The notes beneath the pieces are model-generated. The model did not search any database. It was not told the DNA's origin and saw only the letters and a list, made by a program, of their open reading frames with translations. From Roseobacter cerasinus (GTDB taxonomy: Bacteria > Pseudomonadota > Alphaproteobacteria > Rhodobacterales > Rhodobacteraceae): DNA of 64,000 nt. Shown one piece after another: positions 9,606-18,147 of this stretch (within the stretch, counting starts at the first letter, position 1; each line of letters starts with the position of its first letter). The stretch is taken from the NCBI RefSeq assembly GCF_009811755.1, contig NZ_BLIV01000006.1:62001-126000 (forward strand), read 5' to 3'. Both the position numbers and the translations under genes were made by a program.

Positions 9606-10475
9606 ATGAGCCTTGGGCCGTGTGAGATCTTTGAGGTGGGCCCGCGGGACGGGTTGCAAAACGAAGCCCGGGATATTCCCGTGGCGGAGAAGGTGGCGCT
9701 GGTTGATTGTCTGAGCCGGGCGGGGTTTTCGCGGATTGAGGTGGCGAGTTTTGTCTCACCCAAATGGGTGCCACAGATGGCCGGATCAGCGCAGGTGTTG
9801 GCTGGCATCACTCGGGCTGACGGTGTTCGCTACGCCGCGCTGACGCCAAACCCGCGCGGGTTTGCCGATGCCAAAGCTGCGGGTGTGGATGAGGTCGCCG
9901 TCTTTGCTTCCGCCTCCGAAGGGTTTTCCAAGGCAAATGTGAACGCCAGCATTGCCGAGAGCCTTGCGCGGTTTGCGCCTATACTGGAGGACGCGCGGCA
10001 CATTGATCTACCGGTGCGCGGCTATGTCTCCTGCGTGGTCGAATGCCCTTACGATGGCACCGTTAAGCCTGCGGCAGTGGCGGACGTGGCCGACAAGCTC
10101 TTTGCGATGGGGTGCTATGAGATCAGCCTGGGCGACACAATCGGGGCGGGGACTCCCGACAGCATTGCGCGCATGCTGCTTGCTGTGCGCGATGTGGTGC
10201 CGGTGGGGCGGCTGGCCGGGCATTACCACGACACGCATGGTCGAGCGCTTGAAAACATTGATACGTCCCTGAGCCTCGGCCTGCGGGTCTTTGATGCGGC
10301 TGTCGGGGGTTTGGGCGGGTGCCCCTATGCGCCGGGGGCTGCGGGCAATGTGGCGACCGAGGCCGTGGCGCGGCACCTCGCGGCACTTGGGTACGACACG
10401 GGGCTCGATCTTGCTGTCATTGATGAAGCTGCTGCCATGGCGCAAGCGATGCGCGGTGAGAGTGCTCATGTTTGA
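9606..10475 (+). CDS. Hydroxymethylglutaryl-CoA lyase
   Basis: A 289-residue TIM-barrel lyase that splits 3-hydroxy-3-methylglutaryl-CoA into acetoacetate and acetyl-CoA, the last step of leucine breakdown. The N-terminal signature GPRDGLQNE (12-20) holds the catalytic arginine and metal-binding aspartate. The C-terminal loop GGLGGCPYAPGA carries the active-site cysteine at about 239. The metal-binding histidines are in AGHYHDTHG. Start 9606 has AAGGAG eight bases upstream. It overlaps the following hydratase gene by eight bases. HMGL rather than homocitrate or isopropylmalate synthase is clear from these motifs and the short length. Confidence 0.95.
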   Translation: MSLGPCEIFEVGPRDGLQNEARDIPVAEKVALVDCLSRAGFSRIEVASFVSPKWVPQMAGSAQVLAGITRADGVRYAALTPNPRGFADAKAAGVDEVAVFASASEGFSKANVNASIAESLARFAPILEDARHIDLPVRGYVSCVVECPYDGTVKPAAVADVADKLFAMGCYEISLGDTIGAGTPDSIARMLLAVRDVVPVGRLAGHYHDTHGRALENIDTSLSLGLRVFDAAVGGLGGCPYAPGAAGNVATEAVARHLAALGYDTGLDLAVIDEAAAMAQAMRGESAHV

Positions 10476-11250
10476 CACCCTCCGGATCGAAACCGACGCG
10501 CGCGGCATTGCGACACTGACGTTGAACCGGCCCGACAAGCACAATGCGATGTCGGCGCAGATGCTGGTCGAGCTGACCGACGCCGCCGAACAGTTGGGCG
10601 CAGATGACAGGGTTCGGGCCGTTGTGCTCACAGGGGCAGGGGGCAGCTTTTGCGCTGGGGGTGATCTGGCCTGGATGCAGGCGCAGCGAGAGATGGACAG
10701 GGCGACCCGCAGTGCCGAGGCCCGCAAGCTCGCCACCATGCTGGAGGTGTTGAATACCTTGCCAAAACCATTGATCGGGAAGGTGCAGGGGAATGCCTTT
10801 GGCGGCGGGGTTGGGCTGGCATGCGTCTGCGATGTGGCGGTTGCATGTGACACTGCCCGGTTTGGATTTACCGAGACGCGGCTGGGACTCATTCCGGCCA
10901 CCATCGGGCCCTATGTCCTGGCGCGTATGGGCGAGGGCCGGGCGCGGCGGGTCTTCATGTCGGCCCGCATCTTTGATGCGGCGGAGGCGGTTGATCTGGG
11001 GCTTGTCGCGCGGGTTGTGCCTCAGCAGGAGTTGGCGGAGGCGGTGGAGGCGGACGTGCGCCCCTATCTCTCCTGCGCGCCTGGGGCTGTCGCTGCGGCA
11101 AAGCGCCTGGCACGGGATCTGGGCCCGCAGATCAACGCGGCCGTGGTGGATCGCACCGTTGCGGCGCTTTCGGCGCAATGGGAGACGCCCGAGGCCGATG
11201 AAGGCATCAGCGCGTTCTTTGACAAGCGAAAGCCGCGCTGGGTGACGTAG
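10468..11250 (+). CDS. Enoyl-CoA hydratase family, probable methylglutaconyl-CoA hydratase
   Basis: A 260-residue crotonase-fold protein. The oxyanion-hole signatures are GAGGSFCAGGDLAWM (about 50-65) and GNAFGGGVGLACVCD (about 109-123). Glutamates follow in the helix region FTETRLGLIPATIGPYV, as in active hydratases. Placed between HMG-CoA lyase and the E1 gene, it fills the one missing step of the pathway, 3-methylglutaconyl-CoA to HMG-CoA. The start at 10468 overlaps the lyase by eight bases, pointing to coupled translation. Crotonase sequences alone do not fix substrate, so the specific name rests on context. Confidence 0.88.
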   Translation: MFDTLRIETDARGIATLTLNRPDKHNAMSAQMLVELTDAAEQLGADDRVRAVVLTGAGGSFCAGGDLAWMQAQREMDRATRSAEARKLATMLEVLNTLPKPLIGKVQGNAFGGGVGLACVCDVAVACDTARFGFTETRLGLIPATIGPYVLARMGEGRARRVFMSARIFDAAEAVDLGLVARVVPQQELAEAVEADVRPYLSCAPGAVAAAKRLARDLGPQINAAVVDRTVAALSAQWETPEADEGISAFFDKRKPRWVT

Positions 11251-11343
11251 CCACCCGTTGGTGCCCCTGCTGCAGGGGTCTATGTGCTCTTCCCCGCCTT
11301 TCTAGTCTGGCGTAAGAGGCAAGGGCAATCAGCTGAGGGTGCC

Positions 11344-13518
11344 ATGGACCGGGTCCAGATCGTACATGACAATTTCCTGCGCCGCGTGGCCAACGGTGAT
11401 TTTCCTGCCGGTACGCCGCCTGTGGGGTCGCTGGAGCCGACAACGGCCTTGACGCTCTACCGCGCGCAGGTCGCCAGCCGCGCACTCGACATCCAGAGCC
11501 GGGCGATGCAAAGCGCGGGGCAGGGGTTTTATACGATTGGCTCCTCAGGCCACGAAGGAATGGCTGCCGTGGCGCAGGCGCTGCGCATCGATGATATTGC
11601 TTTCCTGCACTACCGCGATGCGGCCTTCCAACTGGCGCGTGCGGCGCAGGCCGGACAAACGGGCATGATCCGGGATATGCTGCTCAGCTTTGCCTGTTCG
11701 TCGAAAGACCCGACAAGCGGCGGGCGCCACAAGGTGCTGGGCAGCAGGCCTTTGATGATCCCTCCGCAGACGTCGACGATTGCCAGCCACCTGCCCAAGG
11801 CGTTGGGCGCGGCCTACAGCCTCGGCTTGGCGCGCCGCCACGCGCCGGAGCATCGCGTTTTGCCCGAAGACGGCCTTGCCATGGTCAGCTTTGGCGACGC
11901 CTCGGTCAATCACTCCACCGCGCAAGGCACCATCAATGCGGCGGGGTGGGCCAGCGCGCAGAGCGGGCCGCTGCCGCTGCTGATGGTCTGCGAAGACAAT
12001 GGCATCGGCATCTCCACCAAGACACCCAAAGGATGGATCAAAGCCTCGCTGCAGCATCGCCCCGGGTTGCGGTATTTCGAGGCCAACGGGTTGGATATGT
12101 TCGAAACCTATGCGGTGGCCTTCGCGGCGGCGGATTTTGTGCGTCGCCAACGCAAGCCGGCGGTGCTGCATCTGAAGATGGTGCGGCTTTACGGTCATGC
12201 GGGCGCGGATGTGGCCACCAGTTACCTGCCCCGAGCCGAAGTCGAGGCTGAGGAGGCCAATGATACGCTGCTGCATTCCGCGCGTCTGCTGACAGAAGCG
12301 GGGGCCGCGTCCGCCGCGGATCTTCTGCACATCTATGAACAGACCTTGGAGGAGGTTGCGGCGGAAGCCATGCAGGTCGTCAAGGAGCCGCACTTGAAGA
12401 CGGCGCAAGATGTCATGTCCAGCCTGATCCCGCCCGCCCGGGTTTGCGCGCCCAGCAACGTGCCGGACCCCGCCGCGCGCGCAGATGTTTTTGGCAAGGA
12501 CCTGGCGCAGATGGACAGCCCCCAGCCCATGTCCCGCCTGATCAACTGGGCGCTGCATGATCTGATGCTGGCTCACCCCGAGACCTTGATCATGGGCGAA
12601 GACGTGGGTCGCAAGGGCGGTGTCTACGGCGTGACCCAAAAGCTGGAAGCGCGGTTTGGCCGAGACCGTGTGATCGACACGCTTTTGGATGAGCAATCCA
12701 TCTTGGGTCTGGCCATCGGCACGGCGCACAACGGCTTTCTGCCGATGCCTGAGATCCAGTTCCTCGCGTATCTGCACAACGCCGAAGACCAACTGCGCGG
12801 CGAGGCGGCGACGCTGCCGTTCTTCAGTTGCGGTCAGTGGACGAACCCGATGGTGCTGCGCATTGCGGGGCTGGGCTACCAGAAGGGCTTCGGTGGGCAT
12901 TTCCACAACGACAACTCGCTGGCCGTGCTGCGCGACATTCCGGGCCTCGTGATCGCCTGCCCCTCCACCGGTGCTGATGCGGCCCGCATGCTGCGCGAAT
13001 GCCACCGCCTGGCGCGGGAAGAGCAGCGGGTCTGTGTCTTTGTCGAGCCGATTGCCCTTTATCCCATGCGCGACCTCGCAGCACCGGGTGACGAAGGTTG
13101 GATGACGCGCTACCCCGAGCCTGACCAGCGCGCAGCGCTTGGTCAGGTCGGGGTGCACGGGGATGGCACGGATGTGGCCATCGTGACCTATGGCAATGGG
13201 CATTACCTGTCGCGACAGGCGCAGCAGTTGTTGGCGGAGGACGGTATTGCGGTGCGCGTGATTGACCTGCGCTGGCTGGCGCCGCTGCCGGAGGCCGCCC
13301 TGCTCGAAGCGGCGGGGCCTTGCGCTGAGCTGCTGATCGTCGACGAGTGCCGCCGGACCGGCGGGCAGGCCGAAGCGCTTATGGCACTCTTTGCAGAACA
13401 GGGCCGCCTTGCCGCGCGCTACGCGGCGGAGGACAGCTTCATCGCTACCGGGCCTGCCTATGCGGCCACGCTGCCCTCGCGCGACGGGATTGTCACGGCG
13501 GTCAAAGCGCTCTTATGA
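11344..13518 (+). CDS. Fused alpha-beta E1 of branched-chain 2-oxoacid dehydrogenase
   Basis: A 724-residue thiamine-diphosphate enzyme in which the alpha and beta E1 chains are one polypeptide. The alpha part (about 1-370) has HEGMAAVAQAL, YRDAAFQL and the cofactor motif running from GDASVN (about 184) to CEDN (about 217). The beta part starts near residue 396 (MSRLINWAL) and contains GEDVGRKGGVYGVT and EPIALYPM. It would decarboxylate the branched-chain keto acids and pass the acyl group to E2. No E2 or E3 gene lies beside it. ATG 11344 with TGAGGG before it is preferred over the upstream ATG at 11284. Its stop overlaps the end of the convergent broken gene. Confidence 0.88.
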   Translation: MDRVQIVHDNFLRRVANGDFPAGTPPVGSLEPTTALTLYRAQVASRALDIQSRAMQSAGQGFYTIGSSGHEGMAAVAQALRIDDIAFLHYRDAAFQLARAAQAGQTGMIRDMLLSFACSSKDPTSGGRHKVLGSRPLMIPPQTSTIASHLPKALGAAYSLGLARRHAPEHRVLPEDGLAMVSFGDASVNHSTAQGTINAAGWASAQSGPLPLLMVCEDNGIGISTKTPKGWIKASLQHRPGLRYFEANGLDMFETYAVAFAAADFVRRQRKPAVLHLKMVRLYGHAGADVATSYLPRAEVEAEEANDTLLHSARLLTEAGAASAADLLHIYEQTLEEVAAEAMQVVKEPHLKTAQDVMSSLIPPARVCAPSNVPDPAARADVFGKDLAQMDSPQPMSRLINWALHDLMLAHPETLIMGEDVGRKGGVYGVTQKLEARFGRDRVIDTLLDEQSILGLAIGTAHNGFLPMPEIQFLAYLHNAEDQLRGEAATLPFFSCGQWTNPMVLRIAGLGYQKGFGGHFHNDNSLAVLRDIPGLVIACPSTGADAARMLRECHRLAREEQRVCVFVEPIALYPMRDLAAPGDEGWMTRYPEPDQRAALGQVGVHGDGTDVAIVTYGNGHYLSRQAQQLLAEDGIAVRVIDLRWLAPLPEAALLEAAGPCAELLIVDECRRTGGQAEALMALFAEQGRLAARYAAEDSFIATGPAYAATLPSRDGIVTAVKALL

Positions 13519-14486
13519 CAGCGCGTTGGACCGGGCGATCAGATCCACACCCATCTGCTGCATGAGATCCATGTAGTCGAGCAGCACCCAGTTCTCGGCA
13601 ATCTTGCCGTTCGCGCAGCGGTAGAAATCCATCACTCGCAGGGTCAGCGCTCGGCCTGTGGGTGCAACACCCAGATAGGGGCCTTGATGGGTCATGGTCA
13701 TGGAGGGCCAGCCCGAGACAGCGGCGTAGTTGCCATCGCCGATCCGGCAGTAGTGGTTCCCGCCTTTGCGGTCTGGGAAGGCGGCCAGAAACGGGGCCCG
13801 GTGATCCTTTACGAACCCCTCCCACCGGTAGTTCGACCCGATCCCGCAGGGCCCGTACCACATCATGTCATCTGCCCAGTAGCCATTGGTGCCCGTTTGT
13901 CCCTTTGACCCACCCGTGGCGGGGTCATAGATGTGCAGATCCGCCAGCATCGCCTCCACCAGATCCAGGCTCGCCACACCGTCGCCGGTTTTCGGCAGCA
14001 CGCCGTCGTGGGTTGCAGGGCCGGGAAAAAGCCCTTCCAGCCCAAGCTGACCACCAAACGGGTCGCGCCCGGCCGCCGCATCAGATCCGGCAGATCGAGG
14101 ATGATTCGCGCCTGGGTTATGCGCCCATCCTCGACGCGGTAGAACTCCCCCGCGCGCAAAAACGCTAGCCGATGCGAGGGTTCGATGCCAAAAAAAGCGG
14201 CATCAAAAGTGCCAACGTAGTGCGCCACCGCAGCAATCCACTGCCCGCCCCCGGCGCGCCGGTTCATCCCGGTGATGAATATTTCGTCTCTCCGATAGAC
14301 ATGTCGCAGAGCCGCGCGCAGAGGTGTGTAAAACCCGTCTATGATGACCTCACACCCCTGCAGACGGCCCAATGGGTGCGAGATTTCAAAGACGCACTCC
14401 GGGTGCAGAAGCTGGCGAAATGTGGCGTCACCCGCAGCAAGCCCTGTGTTTAACAAATCGTGAATCTTGTGCTGAAGATCGGGCAT
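13513..14486 (-). pseudogene. Two-domain NTF2/SnoaL-like protein broken by a one-base frameshift
   Basis: Two overlapping minus-strand frames together make one protein of about 324 residues similar to the intact gene at 21362-22408. The first frame (14486 downwards) encodes the N-terminal domain through DLPDLM and GWKGFFP, then turns to nonsense (ALQPTTACC). The second frame resumes with GPATHDGVLP and runs through MWYGPCGIGS, GDGNYAAVSGWP, GVAPTGR and ENWVLLDYMD, all echoed in the 21362 paralog. The shift falls in an A5 tract at 14026-14030 (T5 in the coding sense), where one extra base would restore the frame. It is either a recent mutation or a homopolymer sequencing error. It diverges from the ABC importer operon. 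Confidence 0.8.
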
Positions 14487-14516
14487 CGGTTGGCATCCTG
14501 GATGAGCGGTTTAATA

Positions 14517-14534
14517 TTTGCACACGTGTGCAAA
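14517..14534. promoter_or_regulatory. Perfect 18-bp palindrome, probable LacI-family operator
   Basis: TTTGCACACGTGTGCAAA is a perfect inverted repeat centred on CG, the usual symmetry of LacI-family operators. It lies between the minus-strand SnoaL-like gene (starting at 14486) and the importer ATPase gene (starting at 14613), so it could control both. The best candidate regulator is the LacI-family protein encoded at 23166-24182 in the same cluster. Confidence 0.65.
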
Positions 14535-14612
14535 AAATCCTTGCCAAGTGCCGCGCCCGATGTCTAGCGTCAATACAACCTGGGAAAACAGGTCTGCGAC
14601 AGCGGGGGACTT

Positions 14613-15692
14613 ATGGCCGAAATTCAACTTCGGAACGTCAATAAACGGTGGGGCAGCTTTGTCGGTGTCGACAATTTCGACCTCACCATTGCCGATCAGG
14701 AATTCCTCGTGCTGCTGGGGCCGTCGGGCTGTGGCAAGACCACCACGATGCGCATGATCGCCGGGCTGGAGGACGCCACGGACGGTGACATCATCATTGA
14801 CGGGCGCGTGGTCAACGATCTCGACCCAAAAGACCGCGACGTGGCCATGGTGTTCCAGTCATACGGCCTCTATCCGAACATGAACGTCTATGAGAATATC
14901 CGCTTCCCGCTGAAGGTGCGCAAAGTGCCCGAGGCCGAACACGACGAACGCGTGCGCCGCGCCTCAGCGATGGTGGAGTTGGACGATTTCCTGCACCGCA
15001 AACCGGCGGAGCTGTCGGGCGGTCAGCGCCAGCGCGTGGCGCTTGCCCGTGCGATTGTACGCGAGCCGAATGTCTTTCTCATGGACGAGCCGCTCTCGAA
15101 CCTTGATGCCAAGCTGCGCGTCTCGACCCGCGCGCAAATCAAGAACCTCAGCCACGAGCTGAAGGTCACCACCGTCTACGTAACCCACGACCAGATCGAA
15201 GCGATGACGCTGGCCGACCGCGTCGTGGTCATGAAACAGGGCAAGGTGCAGCAGGTGGGTACGCCGACCGACATCTATGATCATCCGGCGAACACTTTTG
15301 TGGCCAGTTTCATCGGCAGCCCCGCGATGAACCTGATGGATGGCACGCTGCAGGGCGGCACGTTCTCTGGCGATAATGTGTCGATCTCGGGACTGAGCGC
15401 CCCGGATGGTCCTGTCACGTTGGGGTTCCGCGCGGAGGATGCGACCCTCGCCGAAGGGGCCAGCGGCCAGATCACGGCACCGATCTACACCATCGAGCTT
15501 CTGGGCGACGCGACCATGCTGACCGTGCGCGCGGGCGGGCAGCTTGTCTCGGTCAAGGCGCACAAGGAATACCGCGCCGAGATTGGCGATATGGTCTCTT
15601 TCTCAGTGCCCGTGGGCATCTGCCACCTCTTTCACAAGGACAGCGGTATGCGTCTTGAGACAGGCGCCGATCAACACGCCGAGATCGCGTGA
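14613..15692 (+). CDS. ABC importer ATPase, MalK/UgpC type
   Basis: A 359-residue ATP-binding subunit of a carbohydrate-class ABC importer. It shows Walker A GPSGCGKTT (36-44), the signature LSGGQRQR (about 134-141), Walker B VFLMDEP and the downstream switch histidine in YVTHDQIEAM. The C-terminal third (from about 240) is the OB-fold regulatory domain typical of MalK, UgpC and ThuK. It is first in the importer operon, ahead of the binding protein and two permeases, and lies behind the palindrome at 14517. The transported substrate is not readable from an ATPase. Confidence 0.93.
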   Translation: MAEIQLRNVNKRWGSFVGVDNFDLTIADQEFLVLLGPSGCGKTTTMRMIAGLEDATDGDIIIDGRVVNDLDPKDRDVAMVFQSYGLYPNMNVYENIRFPLKVRKVPEAEHDERVRRASAMVELDDFLHRKPAELSGGQRQRVALARAIVREPNVFLMDEPLSNLDAKLRVSTRAQIKNLSHELKVTTVYVTHDQIEAMTLADRVVVMKQGKVQQVGTPTDIYDHPANTFVASFIGSPAMNLMDGTLQGGTFSGDNVSISGLSAPDGPVTLGFRAEDATLAEGASGQITAPIYTIELLGDATMLTVRAGGQLVSVKAHKEYRAEIGDMVSFSVPVGICHLFHKDSGMRLETGADQHAEIA

Positions 15693-15777
15693 CCCGACAC
15701 GCCCCGGCGTCGGGGCCAACCAAAGGGTGCAGCCTTGCAAGATGCACCCGAAGCCAACTGCAACAGGGAGTTTGCAT

Positions 15778-16995
15778 ATGTTTTTGAAGAGAATTGCTTT
15801 GGCGGGGGCCGTCTCGCTCATGGGAAGCGCGGCACTGGCCTGTTCCTACCAGAACGAGGTTCCGATCAAGTCGCTGAGCGCCGGATTTGAGGCGTGGAAA
15901 GCCGTGACGGACGCGATGGCCGAATGCGGGAACTTCCAGGCGGAGCTGGATCAGGAGTTTCGCAAAAAGCAGCCCGCCGCCTTTGAGGCCAACCCCTCGC
16001 TCTACCACATCGGCGGGGTGGCCAATGGCACCATCACGCCGCTGCTGAATGCGGGCACCATCCGCCCGCTGGATGATCTGGTCGAGAAATACGGCCAGAC
16101 CCTCAAACCCAATCAGCTCATTCGCATCAATGGTCAGATCATGGCGGTCGCGATGATGGTGAACACGCAGCACCTGATGTACCGCTCCGACGTTCTGGCG
16201 GATCTGGGCATTGCAACCCCCACCACCTGGGATGAGGTCTACGCCGCAGCGGCCAAGATCAAAGAGGCTGGCGTGATGGAGTATCCGCTGGGTGCGACGA
16301 TGAAGTCGGGCTGGAACATCGCGCAGGAATTCGTGAACATGTACCCGGCCCATGGCGGTGCGTTTTTCAATGCGGATAACACAACGGCGGTGAACTCGGA
16401 TGCGGGGATGGCCGCACTTGAAACTATGAAGGCAGCGCTCGAATTCACCGACCCGGAGGTGCTGGTCAGCGATTCAACCTACGTTCAGCAGCAATTCCAG
16501 CAGGGCAAGATCGCGATGGCGAACCTCTGGGCCAGCCGCGCGGGCGCCATGGATGATGAGGCCGAAAGCCAGGTTGTGGGCAAGGTGGCCATGGCGGCAG
16601 CGCCAAAGGCTGTGGCCGATGGTGCACCGGCAACAACGCTCTGGTGGGATGGGATTGTGATTGCGAAAAACATCTCTGACGAGGAGGCTGAGGCGGCCTT
16701 CCGTCTGGCGATGGAAGGGCTTGATGCTGAGACCGTGCAGGGCGCCAATGACGCCGCGATCTGGCTAGTGGATGGCTACCAACCGACGGAGATTGCCCAA
16801 GGCGCAATCGCGACGGCAACCGCGAACCCGGCGCCGCCTGCGTACCCCTCGACCACTCAGATGGGGCTGCTGCACAGCGCGCTTGGCAACGAACTGCCGT
16901 CTTTCCTGACTGGAGAGCGCGACGCTGCAGCGACGTTGGCCGCGATTGAAGAGGCCTATACAACCTCCGCCAAGGAAGCGGGCGTTCTGAAGTAA
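15778..16995 (+). CDS. ABC importer substrate-binding protein, family 1
   Basis: A 405-residue periplasmic binding protein of the maltose/glycerol-phosphate class. A signal peptide covers residues 1-21, with probable cutting after AALA, leaving a mature start at CSYQ; the cysteine position is not a standard lipobox. The two-lobe solute-binding fold is seen in IRINGQIMAVAMMVNTQ, PTTWDEVYAAAAKI and FQQGKIAMANLW. Start ATG 15778 follows CAGGGAG. It lies 85 bases after the ATPase gene and is followed by a strong hairpin at 17003. Neighbouring enzymes hint at a polyol, sugar acid or similar ligand, which is inference only. Confidence 0.9.
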   Translation: MFLKRIALAGAVSLMGSAALACSYQNEVPIKSLSAGFEAWKAVTDAMAECGNFQAELDQEFRKKQPAAFEANPSLYHIGGVANGTITPLLNAGTIRPLDDLVEKYGQTLKPNQLIRINGQIMAVAMMVNTQHLMYRSDVLADLGIATPTTWDEVYAAAAKIKEAGVMEYPLGATMKSGWNIAQEFVNMYPAHGGAFFNADNTTAVNSDAGMAALETMKAALEFTDPEVLVSDSTYVQQQFQQGKIAMANLWASRAGAMDDEAESQVVGKVAMAAAPKAVADGAPATTLWWDGIVIAKNISDEEAEAAFRLAMEGLDAETVQGANDAAIWLVDGYQPTEIAQGAIATATANPAPPAYPSTTQMGLLHSALGNELPSFLTGERDAAATLAAIEEAYTTSAKEAGVLK

Positions 16996-17002
16996 CACTG
17001 GC

Positions 17003-17026
17003 GCTGGCTGGGTCCGCCCGGCCAGC
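17003..17026 (+). promoter_or_regulatory. Strong RNA hairpin between binding protein and permease genes
   Basis: GCTGGCTGGG and CCCGGCCAGC form a ten-pair stem (one G-T pair) closed by the tetraloop TCCG. It begins eight bases after the binding-protein stop codon and is not followed by a T run. Hairpins in this position usually protect the upstream message so that the binding protein is made in excess over the membrane parts; here that is inferred. Confidence 0.6.
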
Positions 17027-17050
17027 CTGCTTGCCCGGCTGGTGAGACAA

Positions 17051-17105
17051 ACACATCACAAATGTGTTTTGCAAACTCTATCTGGTCAGTTTGCAAATCG
17101 ATTTG
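17051..17105. promoter_or_regulatory. Cluster of inverted repeats before the first permease gene
   Basis: Three inverted repeats fall within 55 bases: ACACAT/ATGTGT (17051-17067), TTTGCAAAC with GTTTGCAAA separated by 12 bases (17068-17097), and CAAATCGATTTG (17094-17105). The TTTGCA half resembles the arms of the palindrome at 14517, so these may be further sites for the same regulator, or an internal promoter region. The ribosome site AAGGAG follows directly. Confidence 0.45.
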
Positions 17106-17121
17106 ACGCAAGGAGCGCGCC

Positions 17122-18147
17122 ATGAAGTTCAAGACATTTGCAGCCTTTGTCGGCCCGTCGGTCTTCATGATGCTGCTCTTCATCGCGGCACCGCTTGTCA
17201 GTGTTTTCATTCAGAGTTTTCAGGTCACGCAACCGATCCTTGAACAGATCGAGGTGGAGACTTGCACCCCTGGTTTCCTAACCCAGACCTGCACCACGGA
17301 AATCAAGACCGTGCCCGCACTGGATGAGAACGGCAAGACCATCACCGAGACGCGCTGGGTGGGTTTGCAAAGCTATCAGAACGTTTTGCAAATGGATAAA
17401 TTCTGGTCGGCCATCGGCAATGGCAGCTGGAATCAGATCATGCAGATCGATTTCTGGAAAGCGCTGCGCTTCACCCTGACCTTCACGCTTTTGACGCTGC
17501 CTCTGGTCATCGGGGTCGGGCTCGCCATTGCGCTTGCGGTGAACAACGCTACGCGCAGCATCCGCGGTCCAGTTATCTTCGTGTCGCTGCTGCCGTTCAT
17601 CATTACCCCGGTTATCGGCTCACTGTCGATCTACTGGCTCTTTGTGGGTGACGGCATCCTGACCGTCATGCTGGAGAGGTGGTCAGGGCAAAATATCTCC
17701 ATGTTTGCGCAGTCCTGGACGATCGAAATTCTGATGTATTTCTACCAGGTCTGGCATGTGGCCCCCTTCGCCTTCGTGATCTTCTACGCCGGGCTGCAGA
17801 CCGTGAACATGGATACGCTGGAATCCGCAGTGATCGATGGCGCCAGCCGTTGGGAACGGCTGCGCCATGTGATCGTGCCGCATCTGATGCCGCTGATCAT
17901 TTTTATTTCGCTCATCCACCTGATGGACACCTATCGCGCCTTCGAGGTCATCGTTGGCTTCCGCAGTCAGGCGCATGTGATCTCGCTGCAGTGGCTGACC
18001 TATGACTTCATGACGCCGGATGACGCAGGCAACCGGGCGATGTCCCGCGCCTCGGCCAGCGCCATGCTGACCATGATTGGGATCGTATTCCTGCTGATCC
18101 TGCCGCTGCGCCGCACCTGGCGCGACCACAAAGGGAGCGCGCACTGA
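17122..18147 (+). CDS. ABC importer permease, MalF type
   Basis: A 341-residue inner-membrane subunit. The first helix (about 10-33) is followed by a periplasmic stretch of some 75 residues with four cysteines close together (two in ETCTPG-type turns), then five further helices. The cytoplasmic EAA loop that docks on the ATPase is SAVIDGASRWERLRHVIVPH at about 234-253. It pairs with the following permease, whose start overlaps its stop by one base. The position after the hairpin and inverted repeats suggests separate control of its expression level. Confidence 0.92.
   Translation: MKFKTFAAFVGPSVFMMLLFIAAPLVSVFIQSFQVTQPILEQIEVETCTPGFLTQTCTTEIKTVPALDENGKTITETRWVGLQSYQNVLQMDKFWSAIGNGSWNQIMQIDFWKALRFTLTFTLLTLPLVIGVGLAIALAVNNATRSIRGPVIFVSLLPFIITPVIGSLSIYWLFVGDGILTVMLERWSGQNISMFAQSWTIEILMYFYQVWHVAPFAFVIFYAGLQTVNMDTLESAVIDGASRWERLRHVIVPHLMPLIIFISLIHLMDTYRAFEVIVGFRSQAHVISLQWLTYDFMTPDDAGNRAMSRASASAMLTMIGIVFLLILPLRRTWRDHKGSAH

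Noticed and set aside
13863-14486. Two separate minus-strand SnoaL-like genes
   Set aside because: Each matches a different half of the intact 21362 protein and they join across one missing base, so one broken gene is the better call.
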